A stretch of 64,000 bases of DNA from Lactifluus volemus (GCA_022376515.1 WTXI01000016.1:248001-312000); one strand, 5' to 3'; counted from the first letter of the stretch, positions 1 through 11,699 are shown. The notes: generated from the letters alone by a model not told the origin. Numbers and translations are program-made.

Positions 1-955
1 CAGATCATCACAGATGGGAAATACATCCACCGTCGCCTCGCCTGACTGCATGCTCGACAAAGTGGGAACGGAGCGTGAGAGACTCAGCGGGTGGCTCTGC
101 CAGGATGGGGGCTGTGGGTGAGAGTGAGGGACGGATATAGTCTTGGTGGGAGTTGGGGTGAAGGGGACTTCTGCAATGTTCTGACGACGTCGAGCGAGCT
201 TGCCATTGGGACGGGGAGAGAGCTTGGGAGCGGGGCGGACTGGAGCTTTGCCCTTGGAGGGGGTGGAGGGCGGGTTGTCGGAATCACTCTCGAGGAAGCT
301 AGGAAAGGATCAAACAAGTTATGCTGGCGTGCAGGACGAGCAGAGGTGGACTTGTCGGAAACCTCTGCCTGCGAGGGAAGGTGGGAAGGGATGGGGGGAG
401 AGCCCTGATGAAGTTGAGACTGATGTCGCCGGTTGTTGTTCCTGAGAGTAAGGGACTGGGAATTGCTCCTGATAGTAGAAAGGATTTAAGTCGACATGTG
501 AGCCCGGGAAATGAGATATTACCTGGCTTGGATTTGTCCTTGCTCTGTTTTGAATTCTGACGGCCACGTGGAGGCTTCTCGGGGGACGGGGAGAGAGTAG
601 TGGAAACAGTATTATTAGACTTGGCTGGGGGCCGAGATGACGGGAAAGGCTTGTTGAGGTCGTCAGTGGGCTGGGGCTGTGCAGCCGCAGCTGGCGATTG
701 TGACGAGTGACGGGCTGTGCTAGTTGGCTTTGTCTTGCTATGCGTTGAGCGGGATTGACGGTTCTGGTGGTTCTGGTGATGCTGCTGTTGCTGCTGAGGA
801 CGGGTAGGAGTGACCGGGGCAGGCTTTGATAAAGAGAGCAGGCCAGGAATGCGAGTTGGCTGAACGAGTACGGTTGGGGGGGCGGAAGGATGGCGACGAT
901 GATGGTGAGTTGAAGGAGAAGAGAGGAGGTGGACGGGTTTCTGAACCATGATCAT
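1..955 (-). CDS. Low-complexity Gln/Pro/Ser-rich protein, partial at left edge (possible PNRC/EDC1-like)
   Basis: The first exon starts at ATG 955 and reads to a donor at 522 (GTAATATC). It is rich in His/Gln, then has a basic EKPPRGR stretch followed by SKQSKDKSKPG. The last visible exon, about 292 down to 1, begins after a CTAG acceptor and reads LESDSDNPPSTPSKGKAPVR and onward, open to the window edge. The middle (about 470-295) contains an RQHNLFDPF stretch in another frame, so I could not join it cleanly; either a short intron or a one-base error lies near 290. Composition and the basic-Pro pattern recall fungal PNRC/EDC1-type decapping-enhancer proteins, but I do not see their diagnostic core, so the assignment is only a suggestion. 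The 3' end lies outside the window. Confidence 0.45.
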
Positions 956-1989
956 GGTGAGAGTGGTGGGAGAGCGAAGAGGGGGGAAGGAGTAGATGTA
1001 TGCGTTTGATGGAATGTGAGTGATGCGATAAGTAAAGAAAAAAAGAAAAGGAAAAAAAGGCGTCGGCTGACTATTGTCCTTTTGAATACCCGTGGGTTAG
1101 CTCGCTTCCCGCAGTTTCCCGAGAATCAGAAGGTGGCGCTATTTTCACACTCCGATTACATCTCGTTACGCCCACTTCCAATTCAGGTCTCATGCCGCCT
1201 GGATCTCAGACCGGGCGTGCCATTCTCGGTATCTCCGTTCACGCTTTGCGCCCCTTTACATCCCTCTGCCCCTTCACCCACATTAACGCCCTTCCGTTAT
1301 CTCTACCCTCCTCTCGAGCGATGATCCCTTACCTTACCTTGCCCCTTTGCCGCAGCCATGTGGCCTCGTGTCTCAGGGCCCACCACCGTGTCTCATTTTC
1401 TAATTTCTAGACTGCTGATAGCACAGACACAGACAGGCAGTTCCTCCCCTCTTGCCTAATCTAAAACCTTATTCCTCACTCGGTCCCCCCTATCCTTCCT
1501 TTTTCTCACCCTTCCCGAGTCCCAAGTAAGTGCCAGGCCAATAATGTGAGGCAATGTCCTTGTTCCTTCGATCGGGTTCTTTGGAACTTTTTGGGAATTG
1601 CTGTTCATTGAAAGCGAAGGGTACGAAACGAAAGAGGTCCGATCTCAGCACACTGTAACACGCCAGACCTGTTACATACTACAGTATTCTATATGAAACA
1701 TGTATGGGTGCCGGAACTGCCTCCGAGTTCACGTTATTATCTTACATCCCTCGTTCTTGTAATCAAGGAAGAGGAAATGGGGTTAACCTGTAGGCACGTC
1801 GCGGTCGAGCGAAGAACAAAGTATGTATGCTTTGTGTAGAAATAAGACTGACAATAGACCTGCTCGTCGTCATTGATGGCCATGCCTCTAACACGCCCTT
1901 TCGCAAACTCCGCCGCTCACCCACTCGCGCTTGGTCGCTCTTCTCCTCGCAACAACAAAATGACAACAAGTTGTGAAGCGCAACCTTCA
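956..1989. other. Intergenic region between KGD2 3' end and the left-edge gene
   Basis: About 1 kb with short overlapping reading frames only. The part near 1100-1500 is pyrimidine-rich on the + strand (runs such as CCCTCCTCTC and TCTCACCCTTCCC). It probably holds the promoter and 5' UTR of the minus-strand gene that starts at 955. I see no RNA gene or repeat here. Confidence 0.4.
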
Positions 1990-3993
1990 TTATGCCAACA
2001 GCATCTTGCGAGGGTCTTCAACGTACTCTTTTACTCTCACTATACGTGAACGTTCCCACGGTAACAACAAGCCATCACCATCATCAGTGGGCTGTACGCG
2101 GAAACAAAATTGCACTTACCTAGGAATGTCACAGCCTCTCGCCCGTCCAGTAACCGGTGGTCGTACGTCAACGCGACGACCATTATCGGTCTTATCACAA
2201 TCTGTCCATCTACGACCACAGGGCGATCCTTGGTTGCGTGCATCCCTAATCCACATGTTCCGTAAGATCGTGGGGTTTCCTCGAGGCACATCACAAGTAC
2301 GCACCCAGTACGGCCGATTGGGGTAGGTTGATAATAGGCGTGCCGTACAACGACCCAAACACGCCCCCGTTAGAGCTACAAAATGAACCCTATCAGAAAC
2401 AACGCACATTTGTTACCATCAGCATAATGCACGCACATTGTGAACGACCCCCCAGTCATGTCCTCGAGCGTCAGTTTGTTATCTTTCGCCTATTTTTTTT
2501 TTTACAAATTCAGTGTTGGAAAAAAAGGCCAATGCGCAAGACATGCCTTCTTCCCAAGCGCCGTGAGCTCCCGCTCAAATTCAATGAAAGAAAGCGACTC
2601 TGCATTTCTGATTACCGGCGTGACAAGACCCTTTGGAGTCGCGACCGCAACGCTGAGGTCCACGTAGTCGCGATAAACAATCTCGTCGCCCTGGTTTGCA
2701 GCACGTTGACATTAGAGATCAACCCCACCTCAACAATCGGCGATCAAAAAAAAACAACCCTGACCTCGATCGACGCGTTGGCGGCCGGAATCTCCTTGAG
2801 GGCCAACACGCACGCACGCGCAAACGCGCTCATGAACCCAAGCTTGACCTCGTGTTGTTTCAACACATCGTCCTTATACAGCTTGCGCATCCCCATCAGC
2901 GAGGACATGTCGATCTCATTGAACGTAGTTAAAAACGCGGCCGTGTTCTGCGACTCCTTCAGCCGCTCCGCGATGCGTAGACGCATCCGGCTCATCTTGA
3001 CCCGGTTCTCGTTGCGCGAGAACGCGGCTGCCGGCGCGGAGGAGGATCTAGGGACGGGCTTTCCCTCGTCCTTTTTCGGCGCGGGCTTGCTCGTTTCCTT
3101 TGCCTCCGCCTGAGTCGCCTTCGGTACACTCGGCGACGGTGCAGACGGGGCCTGCTTGCTCTCTGCTTCGCCCGAGTCACTTTTCTCCGCTGCGGCGCAC
3201 CATCCGACGATGTGGGGGCAGGGGCGGGGGCAGAAGCAGAAGCAGAAGATTCGCCTGCTTCACCCGGCGCGAAACGGAACAAGTCCTGCCCGACCGTCAC
3301 GGTATCTTCCTCGTTCACAAGCAGCTCAGTGATTTTGCCTGCCGTCGGTGCATTGACTGACACGTCGATCTGCGAACACGACGAAACATTGTCAGCACAA
3401 TTTATCGGATTTCTGGTTAAAAGACAACCGAAAGGCGGGTGACGAGTGAAAGAAAAACGTCGTCGGGATGGGTAGTGGCGTGACATACCTTGTCGGTCTC
3501 GATAGTGGCGACCTCCTCGTCGACCGCAACGGTGTCGCCGACTTTCTTTTGCCATGTTTTGAGCGTGCCCTCCGATATGGACTCGGCCATCTGTGGTACC
3601 TTGACTGTCTCATCTGATCCAACCCACCACGCGGCCCACAACAGGGTGTCAGTCACGTCGTTTCACCTCTGCCCCAAACGTTATTTGAAACCCCATACCC
3701 TTTAACAATTTGGTTGTGTGGAATGCGGCACGGCGCGTGAGCTCCCTGGAATGTGTAATAGAGTCAGACAATACAACACGCTACATGTATAGACTGTGAG
3801 AATGCGAAGGGAGGGTTGGGGGGAGTGTGTAGAAGCAGGGTATGAAGTGTGATATGTGATGCGGCAGGCATGGATGAGAAAATAGACCTGGACAAGAAAC
3901 GCACCAGTAGTGCGACGTGGTGAGCGCCCCAACCGTGCTGCGCGGGATCATGCCTTGTGCGCGGGCGAGAGCAACGACGCGTTTTGAAAGCAT
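1990..3993 (-). CDS. KGD2: Dihydrolipoyllysine-residue succinyltransferase, E2 of 2-oxoglutarate dehydrogenase
   Basis: This is the mitochondrial TCA-cycle E2 subunit that transfers succinyl from E1 to CoA. Nine exons were traced: 3993-3905, 3745-3699, 3613-3489, 3369-2765, 2690-2547, 2489-2437, 2375-2305, 2245-2120, 2039-1990, giving about 436 aa, normal for the family. The order is an Arg-rich mitochondrial presequence ([11 protein letters not shown]), a lipoyl domain with ETDKIDV around the lipoyl-Lys, an Ala/Pro-rich linker, then the catalytic domain from [16 protein letters not shown]. The active-site His is in [12 protein letters not shown], and [17 protein letters not shown] is also present. 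The frame breaks once in the linker near 3194, where one C of a CCC run seems missing. Intron 5 (2546-2490) has a GC donor. There is no E1/E3-binding domain, as expected for fungal KGD2. Confidence 0.93.
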
Positions 3994-4300
3994 AGCTTAA
4001 CAGCGCCGTAAATATTAGGGTAAAGTGGTTTCTAAGAGGAGTTGATTTGAAGGAAGAAGTGTGACAAGAAATAGTTAGTGTCAAGGTTGACGTGCCTAAA
4101 CATCGAGTGATGCTCTCTACGCACGCTCTTCGTCAGCGTCGCTGATTGGTCCGAAGCTCCGATGATTTCATCGCCACGGTATGAAATTACAAAAAAAAAG
4201 AAACGATAGCAATGTACAAGATGTGCGAGTATGGTACAATTAGTGTTGGTTGTAGAAAAGTCCATGGTACGTCAAGGGAAACTGAGGATATACGCCTTCA

Positions 4301-4885
4301 TCACTGTTTCCCAGCTGCAATTAGGCAGTGCATTCTTGTCCTCCGAGGGATTACCACCACACGCCGCTCGAGGATTGCTGGTATCTGCCTCATAATCGTC
4401 CGAAATACCTCCTTCACACTTTCCTCCCGCTTCCACACATAAAGAAATTTCCTCCTTGGCGCCAGCGTTGCTCCAGAAACGAACCACGGCGCTCGGCGCT
4501 GTTCGTCTCTACGCCCGTGGGACGCACCCGCGGCGGCTTCTATGACCGCACGCTCAGCTTGGGCGTACGCGTCGTGACCGGGCGAGCACAACTCTTGCAG
4601 CTGGTGACGCGTATAATTAAAAGAAATCAACCGCAAAGTCGGGAAGAAGTGCACGAGCGAGCCTGGGGTGCCGCACACGACAGCACAGTCGGGGTTTGGA
4701 CAACCCGGTGGGTCGACGCCGTTCCGTTGGCACTTGCCATGAAAGTAGGACGGAAAGATTGCATTTTTCATACCGTCGTATGAGCTGTCGCCATACGCAG
4801 AAATGATGGGGCGGAGGTGTGGCATCGAATCATGTTCACTCCCTTGGGGGAAGAGGGTTTGTGAAATCTGCTTTGCCTACGAATT
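4301..4885 (-). CDS. Conserved hypothetical protein, 5' part not resolved
   Basis: An open frame begins at an acceptor near 4885 (ATTCGTAG) and runs to a stop at 4301. It includes QTLFPQGSEHDSMPHLRP, then SAYGDSSYDGMKNAIFPSYF, a Cys-spaced segment (HGKCQRNGVDPPGCPNPDC) and VCGTPGSLVHFFPTLR. The C-terminal half is Arg-rich and ends at IAAGKQ. The Cys pattern would fit an extracellular protein, but the first exon that could carry a signal peptide was not found between 4890 and 5200. It lies between KGD2 and RPC31, all on the minus strand. I do not recognise a named family, so no function is proposed. The reading is supported by its length and composition rather than by a known motif. Confidence 0.5.
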
Positions 4886-5273
4886 GTCAGGAAAACTGTG
4901 CGAAGTGGCTCGAGATCTCACAGCATGCTGGAAAACGGAGTTGACAGCGAGGTGTAGTTCCCTAGCCAAGCCTGAGTGATACCGGTTATGCATTCGCCCT
5001 CGCATGCAAGGACAGAAACTTGGCCAGCCAAAGGAAAATGGGAAAGATGGTGAGAAACATTTTAGTTGTTGATTGCTCTTGTCAAGGTGGAAAGAATCTG
5101 GGGTTATGCAACTGGCGGCGGTATTGTTAAGATATAAATTATGCCGCAATGGCTGAAGCTATTCGAACCGAAACAAACTCATGATGCGCTCATGTGTGCA
5201 CGTGTCACCAAGACAGGAATGCAAACGTGAACGGAGCGAGACGTGGATGCAAAACTGGTATCGAAACCAATGC

Positions 5274-6158
5274 CTAGTCGTAATCAAACCCTGTCAAAAA
5301 AAAAGGAATCAATCACATCGAAAGTCCATGAAAGGGCTCCACGTACCACCCCCAGGTGGATCACCTCCACCTCCACCCATGTCATCTAGGTCGTCTCCCT
5401 CTCCGTTATCAAAGTAGTTATCTGCATAATCATTATCGTATTCCTCATCTACGTCATAGTCTTCTTCTGCAGCTTGAGAGCCAGCATCCGATGCTTCTGA
5501 TTTCTCCTAAAGAAGAAATGAAGTTGAGACAAAGAGAAGCGAAAGTCTGGCAGACCTCCTCTTCTGCGTCATCCTGTATGTCATCTAAATTGATACGTTT
5601 GGCAGGTTTTTTATCTACTGTCAAATGTTTCAAAAAGTGAGCGAGGCAGGCATCCAATCCACCTACATTTTCGCTTCTTCCTGGGATCGAAGTAAGTCTC
5701 GAAGACCTCTTGAGGGAAGAATGGCTGGTGAAGATCCCTGCGCTCTAACTTGGGCTGTGAGACAGCCGCGGGGCGGTACTTATCCGCATATCGTTCCAAC
5801 TCTGTGGTACGACATAGATTAGGATATCAACTCTAGCGCAACAAGATGCCCACCCGCAGACTTTACAGCTTCTGTCACGTAATAGGGCGATCGACGTAGT
5901 CGAGCTGCGAAACCGAGTTGCAGATCGCATATACGCTTCTCCTCCTCGGAGTACTCTGTCAAAGCAGGAAGAGGTTCATGAGGCTAACGTTGTCAGGATG
6001 AAAGTACATAAGCAAGAAAGAGTACATACGGGATAAAGTGCACTCTGCTCCCTAGAGATAGCTTGTATATCTGCAAATGACAAGCCCATCAGGGGTGGGT
6101 TGCCCGCTCTACCCGCAAATCCTCCACGACCTCCACCGCCACCACGGGCTCTAGACAT
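5274..6158 (-). CDS. RPC31: DNA-directed RNA polymerase III subunit RPC31 (RPC7 family)
   Basis: This subunit belongs to the RPC82-RPC34-RPC31 subcomplex of Pol III, which acts in initiation on tRNA and 5S genes. Six exons were traced: 6158-6030, 5983-5854, 5801-5667, 5617-5556, 5506-5347, 5290-5274, about 210 aa. It starts with an RGG-type Gly-rich leader and the segment PPLMGLSFADIQAI. The core has EKRICDLQLGFAARLR, then ERYADKYRP and FFPQEVFETYFDPRKKRK. The C-terminal half is strongly acidic (DDIQDDAEEE, then DVDEEYDNDYADNYFDNGEG), which is diagnostic for the family. A 17-nt last exon gives the terminal GFDYD. The gene is head-to-head with YRA1, 201 bp apart. No frameshift was found. Confidence 0.92.
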
Positions 6159-6359
6159 GATATACAAGTGATTGATTACTAATCTATTTATTCAATTTGT
6201 GGATAGCAATTTCAACTCCGACGTGACCAAACAATAGAAAAAGCCGTGTCGACGCGCGCGTTTGGTTGTCTCTCACCCCTCCGACCAACCAACTCCTCTC
6301 CTTGTCTCTCTCAGTCTCCCTCTAATATCATCGAAAACCCGCCCTTTTCAAAATTTACA
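6159..6359. promoter_or_regulatory. Divergent intergenic region between RPC31 and YRA1
   Basis: Only 201 bp separate the two start codons (6158 minus, 6360 plus). The centre is AT-rich (TTACTAATCTATTTATTCAATTTG near 6176) and the YRA1 side is pyrimidine-rich (CTCTCCTTGTCTCTCTCAG near 6300). Both genes serve nuclear RNA metabolism, so a shared bidirectional promoter is likely. This is inferred from spacing only. Confidence 0.55.
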
Positions 6360-7985
6360 ATGGATAAATCCCTTGACGAGGTCGGTTTTGTTCCCCATGA
6401 CGCCCTCAACACACTCACCTTAGCCTTCTTTGTTCTTTTTACAGATCGTCGCTGCCTCCCGCGTAACTAAACCAAAGCGTGGAGCCACCCGTCGCACCAG
6501 TGCACGTACTCAGATCCTTGGAACTGCCGTTACATCCCCTGCTACTAAGGCTCGGCTAGCAAATGCCACCAAACCGGCTACCACTCAACCCGTCGAAAAA
6601 ATCGTCGTTTCCAACCTTCCACCCGATGTGAACGAAGCCCAAGTGAAGGTTCGCTTTCTTTTCATTCATGACGCCCATGAAGTGGTTCTGACATTAATTC
6701 ATTTATGCAGGAACTTTTTCAAACTACCGTTGGTCCTCTTCGTGAGGTTAATCTGCACTATGACGCAAATGGCCGTTCCAAGGCGCGGCTTCCGTCGTGT
6801 TCCAGAAAAAAGGGGATGGCAACAAGGCATATCAACAGTATAACAACCGCCTCATCGATGGGAGTTAGTATCCGCCACTTTCTCTCCTTTGAACTCGTCT
6901 TCTAGTTCCGCGACGCCAAGTCGGCCACGGATTCGTTTGATTCGCGTTCGTGCAAGGGCAAGCCGTAACCGTGAAATCTCATGACGGCCTCGCTTCCTGG
7001 TCCACCCTCGCCAGGTATCACCTGGGTTTAACTCCTGGGTGTACTCTTGGGTATCTGATATGCCCTCACCGTGCGAGCCACGTATCCGGTGAACCTGACG
7101 AAACGAATCGTCCTATCGTGTCGCCTCCTTCATGCGAAGTCCCCGCAGAGCACAGGTCTGATCAGCCTCGTGTCTGTGTCGCTTGAGGGGGTTGGATGCG
7201 TGTCTGCTGAGGGCCCTAATGTAGGCTTTCATGCTGCACGTGGTTATGGGTCGAGGGTGGCTAGTGGGCACAAGTGTCGGATTGAGAGAGGTTCCAGTTC
7301 TGGAGTGCTGTTGAACGTATAGACGTTCGCTGTCGCTTCAAGGCCGGCTTCGGAGGATTGCAAAGATGGGTCTGACGTACCCTATTCAATCCGTTTTGCA
7401 AGGTTAAGGCTGAATAACGAGGTGTCTGGCGTTCGTTCGAAGGATCTACGAATTGCCCGGCGACTGTTTCTTAGCTTGGCTCGTTTTCGTCTTTCGTTTG
7501 CCTCGCGCACCGCTGAACGCTCAACTGACCAATTAACCTCTCCCCACCATCATCACACCTTCCCCATCATCCGCTGTCTATCGCCTCCAGAGCGTCCTAT
7601 GAAGATCGAAGTCGTCGTCGACCCATCTCGCCTCGCTTCTACCCCCAGTCTCGCATCTCGCGTTGCCCCGGCAGAGAACACTGCTGTTGTCACTAATGGC
7701 ACCCAAGTTGCCAGGTCCGTCACTATAGCGTTATGGGCTTCCGTAGGATAACTTAACAGACGCAATCACCCTGTGACAGGAGCCGCGGTGGCGCACCTCG
7801 AGGTCGCGGCAGGAGACCAGGTACTCGCAAGACCGAACGGCCACAGAAGACGGCCGAAGATCTCGATGCCGAGATGGAGGTTGGTGTATAGTTCGGCAGA
7901 CTTGAATTTAGCATCACTAAATTTTTATTTATTCAAGGACTATACTGCAAGCAATGCTGCTCCAGCAGCGACTGCTGCCGCCTGA
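6360..7985 (+). CDS. YRA1: RNA annealing / mRNA export adaptor ALY-YRA1 (THOC4)
   Basis: ALY-type adaptors couple TREX to the NXF1/MEX67 export receptor. Six exons were traced: 6360-6380, 6445-6648, 6711-6863, 7591-7714, 7780-7879, 7938-7985, about 216 aa. The N-terminus MDKSLDEIVAASR is the conserved UAP56-binding motif. A basic linker follows, then an RRM (IVVSNLPPDVNEAQVKELF ... GAASVVFQKKGDG ... PMKIEVVVDP), an RGG-type box (GGAPRGRGRRPG) and a C-terminal motif (TAEDLDAEMEDY) that again matches the UAP56-binding consensus. Intron 3 is 727 nt, while the other four are 58-65 nt. One base is missing near 6782 (GGG read as GG), which breaks the RRM frame. The gene faces RPC31 and is followed after 214 bp by RAM2. 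Confidence 0.93.
6864..7590 (+). promoter_or_regulatory. Outsized third intron of YRA1 with an alternative proximal acceptor
   Basis: The intron runs from GTTAGTATCC at 6864 to CGCCTCCAG at 7590. A second good acceptor, CTCGTCTTCTAG, ends at 6905. Its use would give a 42-nt intron and an exon that stops at TGA 6938-6940, eleven codons later, truncating the protein inside the RRM. No long reading frame or recognisable repeat is visible inside. The large single intron resembles the situation in budding yeast YRA1. Confidence 0.7.
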
Positions 7986-8199
7986 TGCTGTTATAATGTA
8001 TATTGCCTTTGGGTTTCCGTCCATAGTGTATAATGTTTCTCGTTTTGCTGCTTGCTCTTTTGTCAACGGTTTATCCAACATCTTACCGAATACCAATTAT
8101 ACGTATGTCTGCGAGTCAAATTGAGTGTAAAAGGTGGAAATTGTCTGGTATCATTGATTTGTCAAACAATAACTATCATCTCTTGACTATCTGACTACC

Positions 8200-9599
8200 A
8201 TGTCTTCGTCTACTGCTGAGAACACGGCAGAGCCTGTTCTATATGCTGAACGATCCGAGTGGTCTGATGTTGTTCCTATTGCTCAGTATGAGAACATTCA
8301 ACCCCTTGCGCCGATATTCTATAGTCCGGAATGTACGCACTGTCCTACTATTTGCCTCCTCATCGTGCTGATCAAACTATGGTATGCTTTGCTCCATCAT
8401 AACCCTCCGACGGGCAATACAGACAAGGACGCCACGGACTATTTTCGTGCCATCGTAAAGGCAGGGGAGAAGAGTTCACGCGTTCTCCAACTTACAGAGA
8501 CAATCATCAGACTTAATCCTGCACACTATTCTGCCTGGTGTGTGCCTTTCCATTTCCTCGTATCACTACTATTCGCGTTATCGATGCCGCAGTCGTCAGG
8601 CAATATCGCTATGAGACCCTTATCGCCATCTCCGCACCACTCGAGCCCGAGCTCGTCCTCACCAACGCGCTCACCAAAACCTCTTTCAAGACCTACCAGG
8701 TCTGGCACCACCGTCGGCTCCTCCTCACTGCCTTACGCGACCCCGCACCGGAGTTGGTGTTCAACGAAGAAGTGCTCAAGGCTGACCCGAAAAACTACCA
8801 CACTTGGAGCCACCGGCAGTGGTTGCTCGCGCACTTTGACCAGGCGAGCTATGGGCCGGTGAGCTGCCCTTTGTCGAGCGATTGCTCGCCGATGATGTGA
8901 GGAACAACTCGGCATGGCACCATCGTTTTTTCATCACCCTTGAGCGTGGGAGCAAGTATGACTCCTCGAACGAGGACACGGTCGAGGTGGCGAGACGTGA
9001 GCTTCGGTAAGTTTATGAATTGCCTCATTCTTTTTTTTTCCCGATGTATCGGTTGGGTGGGCGCTCACATGCAATATCTCCGTGGCATTGTCCTTGGTCG
9101 CTCCCATTGTTTCCTCGGCAAGTTTCGCCAAAGAAAAAATTGCCCTTGCGCCTAACAACGCCTCCGCGTGGAATTACCTGCGCGGGGTCCTAAATCACGC
9201 GCGATTGTCTTACTCGACGCAAGCGGCATTCGCAATGCAATATATTGTCGATGCTGCTGAGGCAGGCACAGACGACGCTTTTGACCTAGAAAATCCCCCT
9301 CCGTCGAAGGGCGCAGACTTGCCCTGTGCGGCGGCGATTGAATTTATGGCGGACGTCCACGAGGCCAGCGGCAAAGAGGGCATTTCCAAGGCTGTGGAGG
9401 TACGCAATCCTTACGGCGACTGGACCTGGGTCGAACCACTAACCCTACTCCCATTTGCCAGTTATGGCGCTCGCTTGCCCACGCACATGATACAATCAGA
9501 AAAAGGTACGTGCCATTGTTGGGTGATCCGCCCATAGATCATACTTATCACGAGGTCAGGTATTGGGAATTCCGCATCCGGGAGGCAATCAAGGCGTAG
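8200..9599 (+). CDS. RAM2: Protein farnesyltransferase / geranylgeranyltransferase-I alpha subunit
   Basis: This is the shared alpha subunit of the CaaX prenyltransferases that lipidate Ras/Rho proteins. Six exons were traced: 8200-8332, 8423-8537, 8600-9006, 9123-9399, 9462-9505, 9560-9599, about 338 aa, normal for the family. Repeated PPTA helical-hairpin motifs are clear: NPAHYSAW...QYRYETL, SFKTYQVWHHRRLLL, PKNYHTWSHRQWLL, VRNNSAWHHRFFIT and PNNASAWNYLRGVL. The N-terminus has the usual WSDVVPIAQ segment and the C-terminus ends DTIRKRYWEFR. The frame breaks once near 8857, where one G of a GGG run seems missing, right after LAHFDQASYG. The gene follows YRA1 on the same strand. Confidence 0.93.
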
Positions 9600-9896
9600 C
9601 AACCTCGATAATTGCGTGTTCGAGAAGAGAAGAAGTTTGTATTATAATTCTGGTACTCCGACGACAGCAATGTTTGTCAAATATTCAGAATCGTTTTGGA
9701 AAAGGGCGGCCGAAAGCAAGTGGTCTGTGGATTGCCAATATCCCGCGTGATCCATACAGTCAACTACAGTGCCTTTTATTCACATGAGCTGGTTACAGCC
9801 TCCTTCCCGATTCTTCCAATTGGGCTGTGGTGCCTTGAACACGCGAACACCGCCTGGTTGAATCAGTTATCGAATGAGTTATCGATAGGGTTCACC

Positions 9897-9907
9897 TACT
9901 TAAAACA
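9897..9907 (+). promoter_or_regulatory. TATA-like element of family copy A
   Basis: CTACTTAAAAC lies 36 nt before the ATG at 9943. The same block (CTATTTAAA followed by a TTCTCGG-like stretch) sits at 16533 and 20774, at nearly the same distance from the starts of copies B and C. Confidence 0.6.
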
Positions 9908-9942
9908 TTCTTCGGAATTCCCTCCGACGACCTGAGACTACC

Positions 9943-11526
9943 ATGAGCTCCCACTACCCTCAATATCAATCGAGCAGTGGCCACGGTATGGCTTCCCTTC
10001 TCCACCTCTAGTTCTCACTCTCTGAATGAGCGGTGTAGGTACACCACATGTCTCGGGTCGCGTGCATTCACAACCCCAGCAGCAAGCTGGTAGTGTCCAG
10101 CCAATTATTTCTAGTCAAGTACAACCTTCGTATTCCCCTGGGTATGGGAGCCCAACCCAGGTGACGGCGTATGGTGGTGACTCAGGCTGGCAACGTATGT
10201 AGTGAGCACTGGGGATGATACTGACCGATATGCTCATAACGCCTCTCAGAATCACCACCTTCCGGGGTATCCCCACCACCGGCGTACTCGTCACCCCCAC
10301 TGCAGGTCCAAATCCCGCAACCTTACATAACTCCTTCCCCTCCCTCCCAAGATTCAAACATAAAGCCGCACTATTCTCCCCCAAGCAATCCAAGACAACA
10401 AAGCCAACAATACCCTCCACCGCCTTTTCCACCGACGCATGCGCGAACTGTCCCTCCGGTACTACCTATACACTCTAATACTCCCCAAATTGCTATCTCT
10501 CCTTCCAGCCAAGGTTCAATTCATCCGCAACAACCGCCCCATCATTCGCAAGTGCAGCCTCTTGTATCGCCGTCGCAACCTCAATTGCAACCGCAACCGC
10601 ATGCAGGAGGAAATCGCTTCCCGCCCCCACAATTCCCACCACCTTCGCACGTCTTGTCCTCACGCACCCAATACCCCGATTCTTCATCGAGACAAGCTCC
10701 CCTTCATGGTGGTCCTGTACCATCTAATCCTACCCATCTTCATTCTCCGCCCGAGAACAGGAGCGACCAGATTACCCACAGCCCGGGCAGCAGCCGCGCG
10801 ACCCGTCGCCATACCAGCAGCCGCGCGTTGACCCGCAAAGGTCTGCAAACTCCCAATACGCACAATTCGAACGGGTGTCATCACTACCTCAGCCATCGGT
10901 GCCGCTATACTCTTCCGAGGCATCTCCCACCTCACCTGTTGTTCACGCTCCTTACTCTCAGCCTTCAAATTCATCTTCGAGTCATCATTACACAGGGCCA
11001 CGGCCTGTACCCAACCCCAATGTCCAACCTAATAATTTGTCGTCAAACGAATGGGGATACGCCCGTCAGAATGCGCCTCAGGTTCCAGGTGTGTCCCTTT
11101 TCACGTGTGTACGCGAGTGTATACTTATGATCGCGATCCTTGATAGTCGCACCGAGGCGCTCGCAGGACCCTCTTCAGCCGGCGACAGGATCCTATCATC
11201 AGAGACAATCCCAGCCTAGCATCGTGACAGCGACGGCGCGGCCTCCGACCCCAACTTGTATCTTTCCGGGTTGTAGACACCCTGTGGCCAGGACCCAGGC
11301 GAACGAGTTAACGGAGTATTGCGGAGAGGATCATATGAGGTGCGTGCTCAATTGCAGGCCCTGACCCGTAGTATCTAATTTTGCTTGTTGGGTACTTAGC
11401 GCCGCGATATCGCGACTTGGTATACCCAAATGCACCGCGTGTCATAAGTATCCCCGCCGAGTTAATAGCGAATACTGTGGGTCCCCCTGCGAAGTCTGGG
11501 CAGCGCAGCAGCGTCAGCATCAATAG
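9943..11526 (+). CDS. Cys-rich family copy A: Pro/Gln-rich protein with two zinc-module-like motifs
   Basis: Five exons: 9943-9985, 10039-10194, 10250-11088, 11147-11339, 11400-11526. It starts MSSHYPQYQSSSGHG. Exon 3 is a long low-complexity stretch rich in Pro, Gln and Ser. The C-terminal part has module 1, C-x4-C-x15-C-x3-H (TCIFPGC...NELTEYCGEDHM), and module 2, C-x2-C-x11-C-x3-C (CTACHKYPRR...SEYCGSPCE). Both end in EYCG-x2-[HC], so they look like a duplicated treble-clef-like unit. Exon 3 breaks frame near 10760 (AGGG read as AGG; copy B has GGGG there). Beyond the stop at 11526, a +1 frame stays open to 11695 with Ser/Thr/Asn-rich content, so the true C-terminus may be longer. The function is unknown. 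Confidence 0.7.
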
Positions 11527-11699
11527 CATCGTTTGGAACTACGAGGAACGGTAGGAACAGTCCCAACGGCAGCACCAGAACTAGCACTGATCGTCATCAA
11601 CTAACGAACTCGGGTGTCCCTCGTCCTGGAACGTGGAGCAACGCCGCAGGCGGCTTGGCACCGGGCACCCCACTCATGACATTATTTCCCTAATGCGTC

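Noticed and set aside
1016..1410. Short + strand open frames in the first intergenic region
   Set aside because: Low-complexity pyrimidine-rich DNA keeps several frames open; none has coding features.
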